NCBI RefSeq assembly: GCF_001685025.1
Contig: NZ_MAYU01000012.1
Location: 744,001 to 808,000, forward strand
Direction: 5' to 3'
From: Bacillus sp. FJAT-27225
GTDB taxonomy: Bacteria; Bacillota; Bacilli; Bacillales; Cytobacillaceae
DNA: 64,000 nt
Both the position numbers and the translations under genes were made by a program. Of the stretch, positions 54,943-63,948 are shown in pieces; the first letter of the stretch is position 1, and every line of letters begins with the position of its first letter. A model generated the notes under the pieces. It did no database searches, was not told the DNA's origin, and saw only the letters and a program-made list of their open reading frames with translations.

Positions 54943-56232
54943 TTAAATCAATCCGATAGCGCCCATTATGATGCCAACAATCATGGCTATTGTCGGAATA
55001 AGCAAGGCAACCATAAATACATCCTTATAGGTTTCCTTATGACTCAAACCAGTTACAGCGAGAAGCGTTAGCAACGCGCCGTTGTTTGGAAGAATGGATG
55101 CACCTGATGCTACCGCAGCCATCCTATGGAAGACTTCTGGGCTAATTCCCGTCGTTTGCGATAATTGATAAAAAGATTCTCCCAGAGTAGAAAGGGCAAT
55201 TCCCATACCACCGGAAGCAGAACCTGTAATCATTGCCATAATTTGAACAGCCAAAGACTCGGCAACTAATGGATTATCGGAAAGATTGAATAACCAGGTA
55301 GTAATATTGTCAAATGCAGGTACTGCTGCAATGACTGCACCAAAACCGACAGCGGCACTTGTATTCAAGATGGCCATGACCGAGCCTTTGCCGCCTTCAT
55401 TTATAGAAGAAATAAACTTTTTGCGTTTCTTTAAATTAAGAACCATAATGCTCAATACACCTATTAAGAGTGCATACAAAGCTTCCATTTTGACTATATT
55501 CAGAAGGATCACTACCATAAGCAAAGGAATTAAAGATATGATCCAGTTCGGAATCTCTTTTTCTTCTTTCTCATCGGAAGCTTCCGGACCCTTTGCAGGT
55601 TCAGTAAATACTTCTCCTTTTGCAGTTAGTTTTTTCCGCCTGCGGGCAAGCCAGAGATAACCGCCAATTGCCATAATAAGTGAAGTTACAATCCCTATAA
55701 CAGGACCTGCAGTAGGAGTGGTATTAAAATATTCCATTGGTATTAAGTTTTGAATTTGCGGCGTTCCAGGCATAGACGTCATGGTAAACGTAAACGCTCC
55801 AAGTGCAAATGTTGGAACAAGCAACCTTCTGGAGATATTAGCCTCCCGGAACAATTCCACAGCGATTGGATAAATCGCAAATACTACTACAAACAAACTA
55901 ACCCCGCCGTATGTTAGTACAGCGGCGGCTATCAGCACTCCAAGAAGTGCTCTTTTTTCACCAATGAGGCCAGTTATTTTCTTAGCAACTGCACTTGCTG
56001 CCCCTGTTTCTTCCATCAGTTTTCCGAAAATGGCACCCAACAGGAAGATTGGGAACCAGCTCTTAACAAAATCAACAAGGCCATCCATATAAGTCACTGT
56101 ATACGTTTCAAAAACGTTTAATCCGCTTAAAAGCGCTACTACCCCGGCAGCCAGCGGTGCAACCCAAATAATGGACCACCCAAGGTAAGCTAAACCTACG
56201 AGCAAAAGCAAACCAATAATAATACTTAGCAC
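54943..56232 (-). CDS. GntP-family permease, probable hydroxybutyrate importer
   Basis: 429 residues, about 12 helices. FPIFLLGAIFGKLMEETGAA and the PGTPQIQNLIP region are GntP features, and GSASGGMGIALS is a second conserved loop. Closest layout is B. subtilis YxjC. The next gene downstream is the dehydrogenase, so the substrate is probably 3-hydroxybutyrate. Confidence 0.88.
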   Translation of the reverse strand: MLSIIIGLLLLVGLAYLGWSIIWVAPLAAGVVALLSGLNVFETYTVTYMDGLVDFVKSWFPIFLLGAIFGKLMEETGAASAVAKKITGLIGEKRALLGVLIAAAVLTYGGVSLFVVVFAIYPIAVELFREANISRRLLVPTFALGAFTFTMTSMPGTPQIQNLIPMEYFNTTPTAGPVIGIVTSLIMAIGGYLWLARRRKKLTAKGEVFTEPAKGPEASDEKEEKEIPNWIISLIPLLMVVILLNIVKMEALYALLIGVLSIMVLNLKKRKKFISSINEGGKGSVMAILNTSAAVGFGAVIAAVPAFDNITTWLFNLSDNPLVAESLAVQIMAMITGSASGGMGIALSTLGESFYQLSQTTGISPEVFHRMAAVASGASILPNNGALLTLLAVTGLSHKETYKDVFMVALLIPTIAMIVGIIMGAIGLI

Positions 56233-56771
56233 TGGAAATCACCTCTGTTTCGTATAAATCTATCCTGTTGCCATCCCTCTTGCCAAATGCTTTTAGTTGA
56301 AAAAATCTATAGATAGATCGCTTCCTTAAACTTAATCTTTACATTGCAATCCTAAAAATATTTCCAATTGATAAATTATCACACGAAAAATTATTAACCT
56401 ATATATCTCCATATTGAGATATCTTTGTATAGGGATTTATTGTTTCTAAGATAACTCATCAGTTAAATTACCGGAAAGAAACATACCTTCAATAAGTCAA
56501 TTCCCTTATCCCTATCATTCAAACAACAAATTCCTCTTCTCCTGTTACTATTCTAAAATGAAATTAAGATTATTGTCAGCAGTTCTAGAATGCCGAGCAG
56601 CCTTTTATTGGATTTCCTCTTTAAAAAGCTTTTCCGACTCTTTTGTCATTCCCTACCGCCCATAGTAAAAAGCCTGTGTTTAACTAGAAATTCTTTATGT
56701 CGTTAAATGTATATAATCCCAAATAAGTTGGAAGATAACAATAGCCTTATGTTTAATGGAGTGGGTTACAG
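56233..56771. other. AT-rich intergenic region, no gene seen
   Basis: About 540 bp between the divergent GntP and ThrE genes. An inverted repeat, ATATCTC/GAGATAT, lies at 56403-56422. No reading frame is convincing. Confidence 0.5.
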
Positions 56772-57527
56772 TTGGATAAAAGAATGAACGCTGATGAATT
56801 AGGAGAGCTGTGTTTACTTGCCGGAAAAATAATGTTAGAAAGCGGAGCGGAGACATACCGAGTTCAAGATACAATGATGAGAATTGCAGCTGCTTTTGGG
56901 ATAAACAACCCAAACAGTTATGTGACACCGACTGGAATTATATTTTCAATATGTGGAACTGAAGAAACCAAATTAGCACAAATCTCAAAACGGTCTACGG
57001 ACTTATATAAAGTTATTATCGTAAATAGTATATCCAGGAAGATAAGCAGCGGGGAAATCTCAGCAGAGGATGCCTACTCTACTTTAAGAAAAATCGAGAA
57101 AGAAAACCTAAACTATCCTAACTACGTAAAGATCATCGCTGCTTCCATCTTAAGCGGCTTTTCCGTCGTCATGTTTAATGGGGAGTGGAATGACTTTTTT
57201 TCGGCATTCCTGGCCGGTGGTACAGGTTATTTCTGTGTGAGTTATATTGATCGTATAGTAGATATTAAATTTTTTACAGAATTTTTAGCAGCTCTAATCG
57301 TGGGTTTAATGTCCTATCTTTTCCGACACATAGGTTTTGGACAGGATCTTTCCAATATTATCGTCGCAAGTATTATGCCTCTAGTACCCGGCCTTCTGAT
57401 TACGAACGCTGTAAGAGATTTAATGGCAGGGCATCTTGTTTCTGGATTAGCAAAAGGTGCAGAGGCAGCCTTGACTGCATTTGCCATTGGGGCTGGTGTA
57501 GCGGTTGTTTTTTCGCTATTTAAATAA
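56772..57527 (+). CDS. Threonine/serine exporter, large part (ThrE N-terminal family)
   Basis: 251 residues. The N-terminal 110 residues are the soluble DUF1212 domain (LAGKIMLESGAETYRVQDTM, SYVTPTGIIFS); the rest has five helices. TTG 56772 follows GGAG; ATG 56784 is an alternative. With the next gene it makes a split ThrE exporter. Confidence 0.87.
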   Translation: MDKRMNADELGELCLLAGKIMLESGAETYRVQDTMMRIAAAFGINNPNSYVTPTGIIFSICGTEETKLAQISKRSTDLYKVIIVNSISRKISSGEISAEDAYSTLRKIEKENLNYPNYVKIIAASILSGFSVVMFNGEWNDFFSAFLAGGTGYFCVSYIDRIVDIKFFTEFLAALIVGLMSYLFRHIGFGQDLSNIIVASIMPLVPGLLITNAVRDLMAGHLVSGLAKGAEAALTAFAIGAGVAVVFSLFK

Positions 57528-57539
57528 ATCGAGGAATAC

Positions 57540-57995
57540 ATGGATATGATTATACAGCTTTTGACTAATTTTATTGTTTCAGGGGCCTTTGCTGTACTAT
57601 TTAATGTACCTGTAAAGAATATCCTGCAATGCTGCGTTGTTGGAATGGTAGGGAGACTTTTACACAGTTCATTAATGAACCATGATTACAATACAGTACA
57701 AGCTACATTAATTGCCGCTTTATCTATTGGCATTGTTAGCCGAATATTTGCGAGGATTTACAAGACTCCTGTTATTGTATTTAGTATTTCAGGTATTCTT
57801 CCATTAGTACCTGGCGGTTTAGCCTATGAGGCAACAAGAAACTTTGTTGAAGATCACTATAACTTAGCAATTCAATTTTCCGTAAAAGCCATTATGACAG
57901 CAGGTTCCATTGCTGTCGGATTAGTGCTGGCAGAAGCAATCATGATTATTTTAAAAATAAGAAAAAAAATTCATTTTAATGGATTTGACAAGTAA
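57540..57995 (+). CDS. Threonine/serine exporter, small part (ThrE C-terminal family)
   Basis: 151 residues, five helices. VPVKNILQCCVVGMVGR and ISGILPLVPGGLAYEA are typical of the small ThrE-like subunit. It starts 13 bp after the large subunit. Confidence 0.87.
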   Translation: MDMIIQLLTNFIVSGAFAVLFNVPVKNILQCCVVGMVGRLLHSSLMNHDYNTVQATLIAALSIGIVSRIFARIYKTPVIVFSISGILPLVPGGLAYEATRNFVEDHYNLAIQFSVKAIMTAGSIAVGLVLAEAIMIILKIRKKIHFNGFDK

Positions 57996-58008
57996 ATATT
58001 GAAAAAGG

Positions 58009-58042
58009 AATAAAGAGCCTACTAATAATTGGGCTCTTTATT
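58009..58042 (+). terminator. Terminator of the ThrE operon
   Basis: AATAAAGAGCC/GGGCTCTTTATT stem. Confidence 0.88.
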
Positions 58043-58264
58043 AGTGGACTCCCCCATTTAATCTCTAAACTTACCCTCTCAAACGCAAATAAATAATCCT
58101 CAATTTTTAATTTAAGTAGTGATCAACAGAGCTTCGGTCAATTCTTTTAAACCATTGAAATTACCGTAGATCTATCTCACATTTTATTTAAAGCATTTCT
58201 TTTGACTAATTACCTTTAATTAAAGATAATTATATTGAATTCAAAATAAGTTAGAAGGATGGCG

Positions 58265-58822
58265 ATGAATAGTATGACAAAAGTTGGTATTATCGTTGGT
58301 AGTCTTCGTAAAAATTCTTTTTCAAAACAAGTTGCTGATAACGTAGCACCTTTATTCCCAGAAGGATATGTAACAGAGTTTGTTGAAATCGGCAACCTGC
58401 CACTTTTTAACCAAGACTTTGAAGGAGACCTGGGAACTCCTGCAGAATATACTGAATTCCGTAATAGGATTAAAGAATTAGACGCGGTATTATTTGTAAC
58501 ACCTGAATATAACCGTTCTATCCCAGCTGCATTAAAGAACGCACTTGATGTAGCATCTCGCCCTTATGGAGAAAGTGTTTGGAATGGAAAACCTGCAGCA
58601 ATCATTAGCCAATCTCCAGGTGCGCTTGCTGGATTCGGTTCCAACCATCACTTACGTCAAGTACTCACTTTCTTAAATATGCCTGTTGTTCAACAACCAG
58701 AAGCATATATCGGTTCCGTACATGAATTATTAGATGAAAATGGTAAGCTGAATGAAGGTACAGTAGAATTCCTACAAGGTTTCGTTAATGAATTCGTTGA
58801 ATTAATCAAGAAGTATCAATAA
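58265..58822 (+). CDS. NADPH-dependent FMN reductase (azoreductase-like)
   Basis: About 185 residues of the flavodoxin-like fold. VGIIVGSLRKNSFSKQVADN is the FMN phosphate loop, and VTPEYNRSIPAALKNALD the conserved second motif. It reduces FMN, quinones or chromate. ATG 58265 has AGAAGG 6 bp upstream. Codon choice is more biased than in neighbours, suggesting high expression. Confidence 0.88.
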   Translation: MNSMTKVGIIVGSLRKNSFSKQVADNVAPLFPEGYVTEFVEIGNLPLFNQDFEGDLGTPAEYTEFRNRIKELDAVLFVTPEYNRSIPAALKNALDVASRPYGESVWNGKPAAIISQSPGALAGFGSNHHLRQVLTFLNMPVVQQPEAYIGSVHELLDENGKLNEGTVEFLQGFVNEFVELIKKYQ

Positions 58823-58828
58823 GGTATA

Positions 58829-58886
58829 AAAAGTTGGAGTGTTGTGCAGAACATATCTGCCAAAGCTCCAACTTTTATTTTTTTTT
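58829..58886 (+). terminator. Terminator of the FMN reductase
   Basis: AAGTTGGAG/CTCCAACTT stem with a long T-run. Confidence 0.88.
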
Positions 58887-59036
58887 GCAGAATATAGGGG
58901 TAAATATTCTTTCTACATTTTTCCTTCTAATAAATGACAAGTAATCTCTCTTATATCTGCAAGCTTCCAGGGAATATAGACAAATAATCCGAATATGGTA
59001 ATCTTTTAAATATATTTAAGGATTGAAGGGCTGAAT

Positions 59037-59777
59037 ATGATGTACAAGAAACAAGATTTATTAAATCATCTTAAAGAATTGGGAATCGACGAAAATGGAA
59101 CATTACTTGTTCATTCATCAATGAAAAGTATCGGGCAAGTAGAGGGTGGGCCGGATACTGTTCTTGATGCACTTTCAGAATATATGAAAAATGGACTTTT
59201 GGTTTTTCCTACCCATACATGGTCGTATATTAATGCGGAAAATCCTCGGTTTTATGTCAATGACTCACCATCTTGTGTTGGGTTATTAACGGAACGGTTT
59301 CGAAAACGTCCGGGAGTTGTTCGCTCATGGCATCCAACGCATTCAGTAGCTGCCCTGGGAAAAGGGGCACATGAATTTGTTTCGGGTAATGAACAATTTG
59401 ACACACCTTGTGCACGAGAATCGAGTTGGGGGAAATTACTCGATCAGAAGGCAACCATCTTGTTAATCGGAGTCGATTTACGAAGATGTACATATATTCA
59501 TGGAGTCGAGGAATGGCTTGATATACCAGGTCGATTGACCGATGCTCACGAAATGCTTTACACAATATTACCGGATAAAACGGAAATTTCCGTGCCGCAA
59601 AGAAGACATATTGGTCATGTCTCTGAAAAATACGATCGGGTTGAAGATATTTTTCTAAATAATCAAGTTATGTACAAAGGGAAATTCGGCGATGCAACAG
59701 TAAGAGTATGTGACACAGCAAAAATGACAGACTTGCTATATCACTTACTAAAAGAAAACCCAGAATTATTTTCTTGA
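59037..59777 (+). CDS. Aminoglycoside 3-N-acetyltransferase family protein
   Basis: 246 residues. Family signs: LVHSSMKSIGQVEGGPDTVLDAL, LVFPTHTWSY, and HPTHSVAALG with the catalytic His. B. subtilis YokD belongs here. Chromosomal members often act on other acyl acceptors, so aminoglycoside resistance is not assured. GAAGGG precedes ATG 59037. Confidence 0.88.
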   Translation: MMYKKQDLLNHLKELGIDENGTLLVHSSMKSIGQVEGGPDTVLDALSEYMKNGLLVFPTHTWSYINAENPRFYVNDSPSCVGLLTERFRKRPGVVRSWHPTHSVAALGKGAHEFVSGNEQFDTPCARESSWGKLLDQKATILLIGVDLRRCTYIHGVEEWLDIPGRLTDAHEMLYTILPDKTEISVPQRRHIGHVSEKYDRVEDIFLNNQVMYKGKFGDATVRVCDTAKMTDLLYHLLKENPELFS

Positions 59778-59783
59778 TTTAGG

Positions 59784-59840
59784 GAGACGGATCTCGTGCA
59801 TTATTTGCATTTTCAAATGATACATGAGAACCGTCTCTTT
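59784..59840 (+). terminator. Terminator of the AAC(3)-family gene
   Basis: GAGACGG/CCGTCTC stem with a longer paired region and a TTT tail. Confidence 0.75.
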
Positions 59841-59993
59841 GTTACCCTTGTTTCTTTACTATATTAAAATTGAAGAGAAGTGTCAGAAACGACTCAAAAA
59901 AATGGTGGTGCCTGGCACTTTTTGATATGTTACCGGGGTAATGGTGTAGAGTTCATGAAAATTTGTCCACTCTTAAACTTAGGCGAAAAACTA

Positions 59994-60345
59994 AGAGCTA
60001 ATCAACTTTACTTGATTAGCTCTTTTAGTAATTTTAAATGTTGTTATTGGGCTAAGGGTTTATGCTTCTTTTCCCTTAACCATCAGTTGGCCAAGAGAAA
60101 ATAACTTGCTGCCATTCAAGACAAAGTATACTGCAAGTGCTAATAATACAAGATCGTACGCATAGCCATTTAGGAAACCATCTGGAAATTTCACTGTAAA
60201 GATTGCACCAATCATAATAAGACCCAAAAGTGCTGAAGCAATCCCTGTTCCCACACCAAGGAACAGCGCAATAGCACCTACCTCTTCAATCAATAAGCAA
60301 AGAAAACCTAGAATCCCATACTCAAACTAGCCTACCGTATACAAA
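59994..60345 (-). pseudogene. Decayed second copy of the DoxX gene with its terminator
   Basis: The frame 60060-60293 gives the last 70 or so residues of DoxX almost unchanged (LLGLIMIGAIFTVKFPDGFL, GSKLFSLGQLMVKGKEA). Upstream, 60294-60345 still aligns with the intact gene (TACGGTAGG, GGGATTC.AGGTTTTCTT), but small deletions break the frame and the first helix is missing. The downstream hairpin AAGAGCTAATC/GATTAGCTCTT is duplicated as well. The product would lack the first two helices. Confidence 0.8.
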
Positions 60346-60383
60346 ATTATATAATACTATATCTCGTATTTATTGTAACTTAT

Positions 60384-62996
60384 TTACAGATTATATTTTA
60401 CCTTTCTCATTTTAAATGCAATATCTCCCCCTTCAAGGGTATTAACAACAGCCGATTTAACATTTTGATTATCCACTGACCCTAACGAAGTTTGATCAAT
60501 ATGTCCTTGTCCTTCAATTTCTTGCATAACCATGATTAATTCGGCATCACCAAATACTGGAATATTTGCATTATGGGTGGCAAAAATAAATTGTCTATTT
60601 AGCTTATAGTTTCTTAAACCATCTACAAAGTTGTTTGCTATATATGCATTGTCTAAATTATCTTCTGGCTGATCTATAATTAACGGATCGTTATTATCTA
60701 ACATTAATATGTTTAAAATGGCGGTACATTGCTGACCTTTAGAAAGCTTATTAAGCGATTTAAAATTCTCTTCTTGCTCACTACCAGTATTTAATTTTAC
60801 ATCTATAATATCTAGTAGTTGCACCGTCTCGAGTTCGTATATTTTCTCTAACGGTAGCCCTGCTATTAAATCTGCCTTAGCTTGGGTCATATTATACTCT
60901 TCAATAAGTTTGCTGCTGCCTTGTAATAAATGCTCTATAAATGCAAATAATGAAAATTCATCTTTTTCTCTTATCCAGTTTAAACTTTTAGGTCCAAGAC
61001 CATCTACTTCTGATAATACTTTTATTAGTTGGTCTCTATTTTTCCCAGAATGAACTTCTACATTAACTTTCCCCTTTAATTTCCCTTTATTTATCTTCTT
61101 AACTGCCTTTCTCAAAATATCATTGGACTCATCACGGTTCTTTTTTAATTTTTCTATAAGAACTTGTCTTCCAGTCTCAAGTTTACTTTTCTCTTCTTGC
61201 AAGCGTTTTACCTCATTTTTATTAGGATTAATCCTTGCAATCTCAGCAACTGTTTCTTTATATTCTAAAGCAATTTCAGGTCCTGTTTTACCATTAAGCC
61301 CTTCCAATGAACTGATTGATTGTTTTATTTCACCATCTGCTTCCCTTTTATTTTCTTCCCATTGCAACTTTATTTGCTGTACTTTTTGGGCAGACTCCTT
61401 AACAAGTCTCTCATACTCATCCTTTAATTTTAAAAGACCTAAATTAAAGGATGTTATTACATTTTTAATATCATAAAATTCTTTTGAGTTAGGAGTCTTT
61501 TCTAGAAATTCATCAGGAAAAGGACTATTTAACTCGTAAAAGTTTACTTCATGTTGTGTTAGAACATCGATAGAACTTTTTATGTATTCTTCCTCGGTTG
61601 ATAAATGTTCTATTGTACTAAGTTTCTCAGCTATTCCATTTTCCTTAAAAAATCTAACCTTTTCCTCTAATTTAGGTAAACTAGATATTTTGCTTTCTAA
61701 ATCATCTAACTGTTGGAAGTTATCCAACAGTGCTGTAGCATTTTGTTTTAAATCTTTTATTATCTGTTCCCTCTCCAATAGATTTTCTTCTTGGTTTGGA
61801 AGGAATCTATTTAATATATTTAATTTAGCCTCTTCATTTGATACTAATTCCATTATTTCATTTTGTCCGTAAATTTCTATATTAGGCAATATATCTTTTA
61901 CAGTAAGGTTAGATACGGTGCCATCAATGTTTTTAATGACTACAGGGTCCTCAAACCTCTTAATTATTTTATATTTTTTACCATAGCGTTGGTTTGAAGT
62001 AACGTATAGCTCAACCCTACCATTTTCCGCTCCTAAATTAGATCTTATTAATTCTTTAGTGTATCTTTTTGATTCTGTACTTTTTGGTTCCAAATCTAAA
62101 GCATACCTAATTAACTCAATTAAAGTTGATTTACCTGTACCACGTCCACCTATAGTTGTGTTTAAATTCTTTGATAACTCAACTGACAAACCATCAAGGT
62201 AACCACCGTAAACTTCAATTTTATCTATACTACTATGAAAAAGTTCATTTTGGTCATAAGAAAGCTTAACTCTTGCTGTAGGATCTTGAAACGCCTCTTT
62301 GAAACAAGTAAACTTTACTTCTGACATTTTAACCAAACAATAAGCATTTTTCTCTTTAATATCATTTGGTCTACAAACATCCTTTGCATTTATAAAAGCA
62401 AAGGGTGTTTCCTTTTTGTACATCGGTTCCTTATTTTTTATAATAGTTAAATATCGTGGATCAACTTCATCAATGCTACGGGGAATTTGAGCTGCTTTTA
62501 GCCTTGCATCCCGCCAGATATGATTCATTTGACCCATTTTTAAAATGCCATTATCACTTGTAATATGCGCAGCATACCAGAATCCACCTAAGTCATCCTC
62601 TACAATTTTAGCAATGTCTAAACAGGATAAGTTACTTGGCATTACACCATTTTCTACATTTGTTAAACCTAATCTTCCTAGGTAACGATTCAATTGCTCT
62701 GGAGTTGTATTTTCTTCAAAAAGGCATACTACATGAATCTTTTCAGCTGTTGCTATTTCAAATCCTGGGAAAACAACAATATTGTTATCACTAAGCAACT
62801 TCCTCAGTTTTTCAGAAGTTTCAATATTTCCATGATCAGCAAGCCCAACAACTTTTATATTTTCTGATATGCAATTTTCTAATATCAATTGATTATAACC
62901 CTCTTCATCGAGAGTATGGTCTTCTCCCCGATATGCTATATAACTATAAGGATTTACTTGCAAAGCGCACTTGTAAAATTCGGCGTACTTCTTCAC
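60384..62996 (-). CDS. PHP-domain plus SMC-like ATPase (TrlF-type)
   Basis: 870 residues, GTG start at 62996 behind GGGGGG. Residues 10 to about 150 form a PHP metallo-hydrolase domain (GLADHGN near 51-57, FPGFEIATAE, YAAHITSDNG). Walker A GGRGTGKST spans 283-291. A long coiled coil lies at about 420-660. The ABC signature is LSKGQQC, Walker B LIIDQPEDNLD, and the switch His is in FIFATHN. This is the SMC/RecN-like ATPase layout with an added nuclease-like head, annotated in databases as TrlF family. A defence or DNA-damage role is likely but unproven. The gene is strongly AT-rich and sits directly downstream of ssrA, a usual insertion site for islands. Confidence 0.82.
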   Translation of the reverse strand: MKKYAEFYKCALQVNPYSYIAYRGEDHTLDEEGYNQLILENCISENIKVVGLADHGNIETSEKLRKLLSDNNIVVFPGFEIATAEKIHVVCLFEENTTPEQLNRYLGRLGLTNVENGVMPSNLSCLDIAKIVEDDLGGFWYAAHITSDNGILKMGQMNHIWRDARLKAAQIPRSIDEVDPRYLTIIKNKEPMYKKETPFAFINAKDVCRPNDIKEKNAYCLVKMSEVKFTCFKEAFQDPTARVKLSYDQNELFHSSIDKIEVYGGYLDGLSVELSKNLNTTIGGRGTGKSTLIELIRYALDLEPKSTESKRYTKELIRSNLGAENGRVELYVTSNQRYGKKYKIIKRFEDPVVIKNIDGTVSNLTVKDILPNIEIYGQNEIMELVSNEEAKLNILNRFLPNQEENLLEREQIIKDLKQNATALLDNFQQLDDLESKISSLPKLEEKVRFFKENGIAEKLSTIEHLSTEEEYIKSSIDVLTQHEVNFYELNSPFPDEFLEKTPNSKEFYDIKNVITSFNLGLLKLKDEYERLVKESAQKVQQIKLQWEENKREADGEIKQSISSLEGLNGKTGPEIALEYKETVAEIARINPNKNEVKRLQEEKSKLETGRQVLIEKLKKNRDESNDILRKAVKKINKGKLKGKVNVEVHSGKNRDQLIKVLSEVDGLGPKSLNWIREKDEFSLFAFIEHLLQGSSKLIEEYNMTQAKADLIAGLPLEKIYELETVQLLDIIDVKLNTGSEQEENFKSLNKLSKGQQCTAILNILMLDNNDPLIIDQPEDNLDNAYIANNFVDGLRNYKLNRQFIFATHNANIPVFGDAELIMVMQEIEGQGHIDQTSLGSVDNQNVKSAVVNTLEGGDIAFKMRKVKYNL

Positions 62997-63070
62997 TGGT
63001 ATCCCCCCAAAATTTTATCTATAAATTCATTATAATACAAAAACCGACAGAGAATTTAGAAAGCTTTGTT

Positions 63071-63099
63071 AAATAAAAAAACACTGTCTTAAGACAGTG
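63071..63099 (-). terminator. Second terminator downstream of ssrA
   Basis: CACTGTCTTAAGACAGTG, an 18-bp perfect palindrome with a minus-strand T-run. Confidence 0.75.
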
Positions 63100-63165
63100 C
63101 ATTAACTCCATAAAGCCTTGCCTTTCAAAAAAAAGCTCTGCTTTACAAAACTTTCATTATAAAAT

Positions 63166-63199
63166 AAAAAAGAAAAACCACCAATATATGTATTGGTGG
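63166..63199 (-). terminator. ssrA terminator overlapping the tmRNA 3' end
   Basis: Stem CCACCAATA/TATTGGTGG with a 4-nt loop and a T-run. The first arm includes the CCACCA end of the tmRNA itself. Confidence 0.85.
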
Positions 63200-63210
63200 A
63201 GACGGTGGGA

Positions 63211-63482
63211 CGTGCCCTTCCATGCTTTCGACATGGCACTGACTATATCTTCGACCTTCACGGGAAGGCCGTCTGGCGTATTATGCGGAATGTAGTTTTA
63301 CCCGGACTCCCGGGCAGATCCCGCATCCTAGTACTGCCGCGTGGGCAGCCTATAAGTCGATACACAGCTGTTGGATTGCTCCACATACTGCTCGGTATTG
63401 CCTTATCGTTTTTGCGACTTAGGTTTCACCGATAAAGCCAGATTTTCACTTGCATATTGCTATGCAAGGCGACTAATTACTA
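63211..63482 (-). mobile_element. Group I intron (272 nt) in the tmRNA T-loop
   Basis: It splits TTCGAT from TCCCACC. Exon and intron form P1: CGAUUA pairs with UAGUCG, with the required U.G pair at the 5' splice site. The intron ends in G. GGCAATACCGAGC resembles the P/Q elements (P4 side). GACTTATA and TATAGTC form P7 with one bulge, and GAAGATATAGTC is the classical S element. No homing-endonuclease gene fits in 272 nt. Confidence 0.9.
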
Positions 63483-63701
63483 ATCGAACCCACGTCCAAG
63501 AATATCGGCACTTAGGCTTCTACGAGTGTAGTCGACATATTCGCGTTTCGCTGATCCATCTGCCTGTCGACAGGCGTCCGGTCAGCTATCCTGGTTGTTC
63601 TCTTCCTTCTTCCTCAGGAGGTGGAATCCGGCGTAGCCCACTAAGAGTGAGTCCGCTACCCTACCACATGGGCGATGGAGGGGCGAACAGCTATGCAGTT
63701 A

Positions 63702-63737
63702 TTAAGCTGCGAAAGCTAGGTTTTGTTTAGAGTTGCC
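63702..63737 (-). CDS. tmRNA tag reading frame
   Basis: From the probable resume codon GGC the frame reads GNSKQNLAFAA and stops with TAA, followed by a second in-frame-like TAA region. The AA end is the normal proteolysis tag. The resume codon is inferred from homologous Bacillus tags, which begin with Gly. Confidence 0.8.
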   Translation of the reverse strand, partial: GNSKQNLAFAA

Positions 63738-63825
63738 AGTTATTGGCGTTGACGTTTTTACGAGGCCGATCCCCTCGACTCGCCACCCAAGCTCGAACTA
63801 CCCCTGTCGAATCCGTAGCGTCCCC

Positions 63826-63948
63826 ATTATAAAATGTGCGGTGATTGGTTAATCACCAGACGTCGGAAAACTCAAGCAGTGAGCTTGATGGTCTGCCACA
63901 GAGTCCCTGTGACACTATTTATTATACCATAAACAGCGGTATTTTCAA
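63826..63948 (-). promoter_or_regulatory. ssrA promoter and structured leader
   Basis: TTGAAA (63943-63948), 16 bp, TATAAT (63921-63926) is a strong SigA promoter. About 90 nt of leader follow before the mature 5' end. They contain hairpins CACAG/CTGTG, CAAGC/GCTTG inside CAGAC/GTCTG, and GGTGATT/AATCACC. The leader would be removed by RNase P. A second TATAAT just before GGGGAC is too near the mature end to be its own -10. Confidence 0.7.

Larger units (their letters stand above)
63194..63825 (-). ncRNA. ssrA: tmRNA, interrupted by a group I intron
   Basis: Minus strand. The 5' end is GGGGACGCTACGGATTCGAC at 63825 and the 3' end GTCTCCACCA at 63194. The acceptor arms pair (GGGGACG with CGTCTCC). 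The 5' exon is 63483-63825 (343 nt) and the 3' exon 63194-63210 (17 nt), so the spliced RNA is 360 nt, a normal tmRNA length. The T-arm reads GGGTTCGAT joined to TCCCACC once the intron is removed. It rescues stalled ribosomes. Confidence 0.95.

Noticed and set aside
56245-56275. Sigma-54 promoter before the GntP gene (TTGGCA...TGGCA)
   Set aside because: The GG-to-GC distance is one base too long and the -12 element is poor.
59780-59840. GGAGACGG as an attachment-site copy of the tmRNA 3' end
   Set aside because: The match is only eight bases and is explained by the terminator stem of the acetyltransferase gene.
59880-60104. A 74-residue plus-strand gene
   Set aside because: It has no ribosome site and runs over the DoxX pseudogene terminator. 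A short GTGCCTGGCAC palindrome inside it, also seen near 52.68 kb as GTGCTGGCAC, is too short to call an element.
63193-63730. Plus-strand frames over the tmRNA
   Set aside because: They are antisense to tmRNA and its intron, with no start signals.
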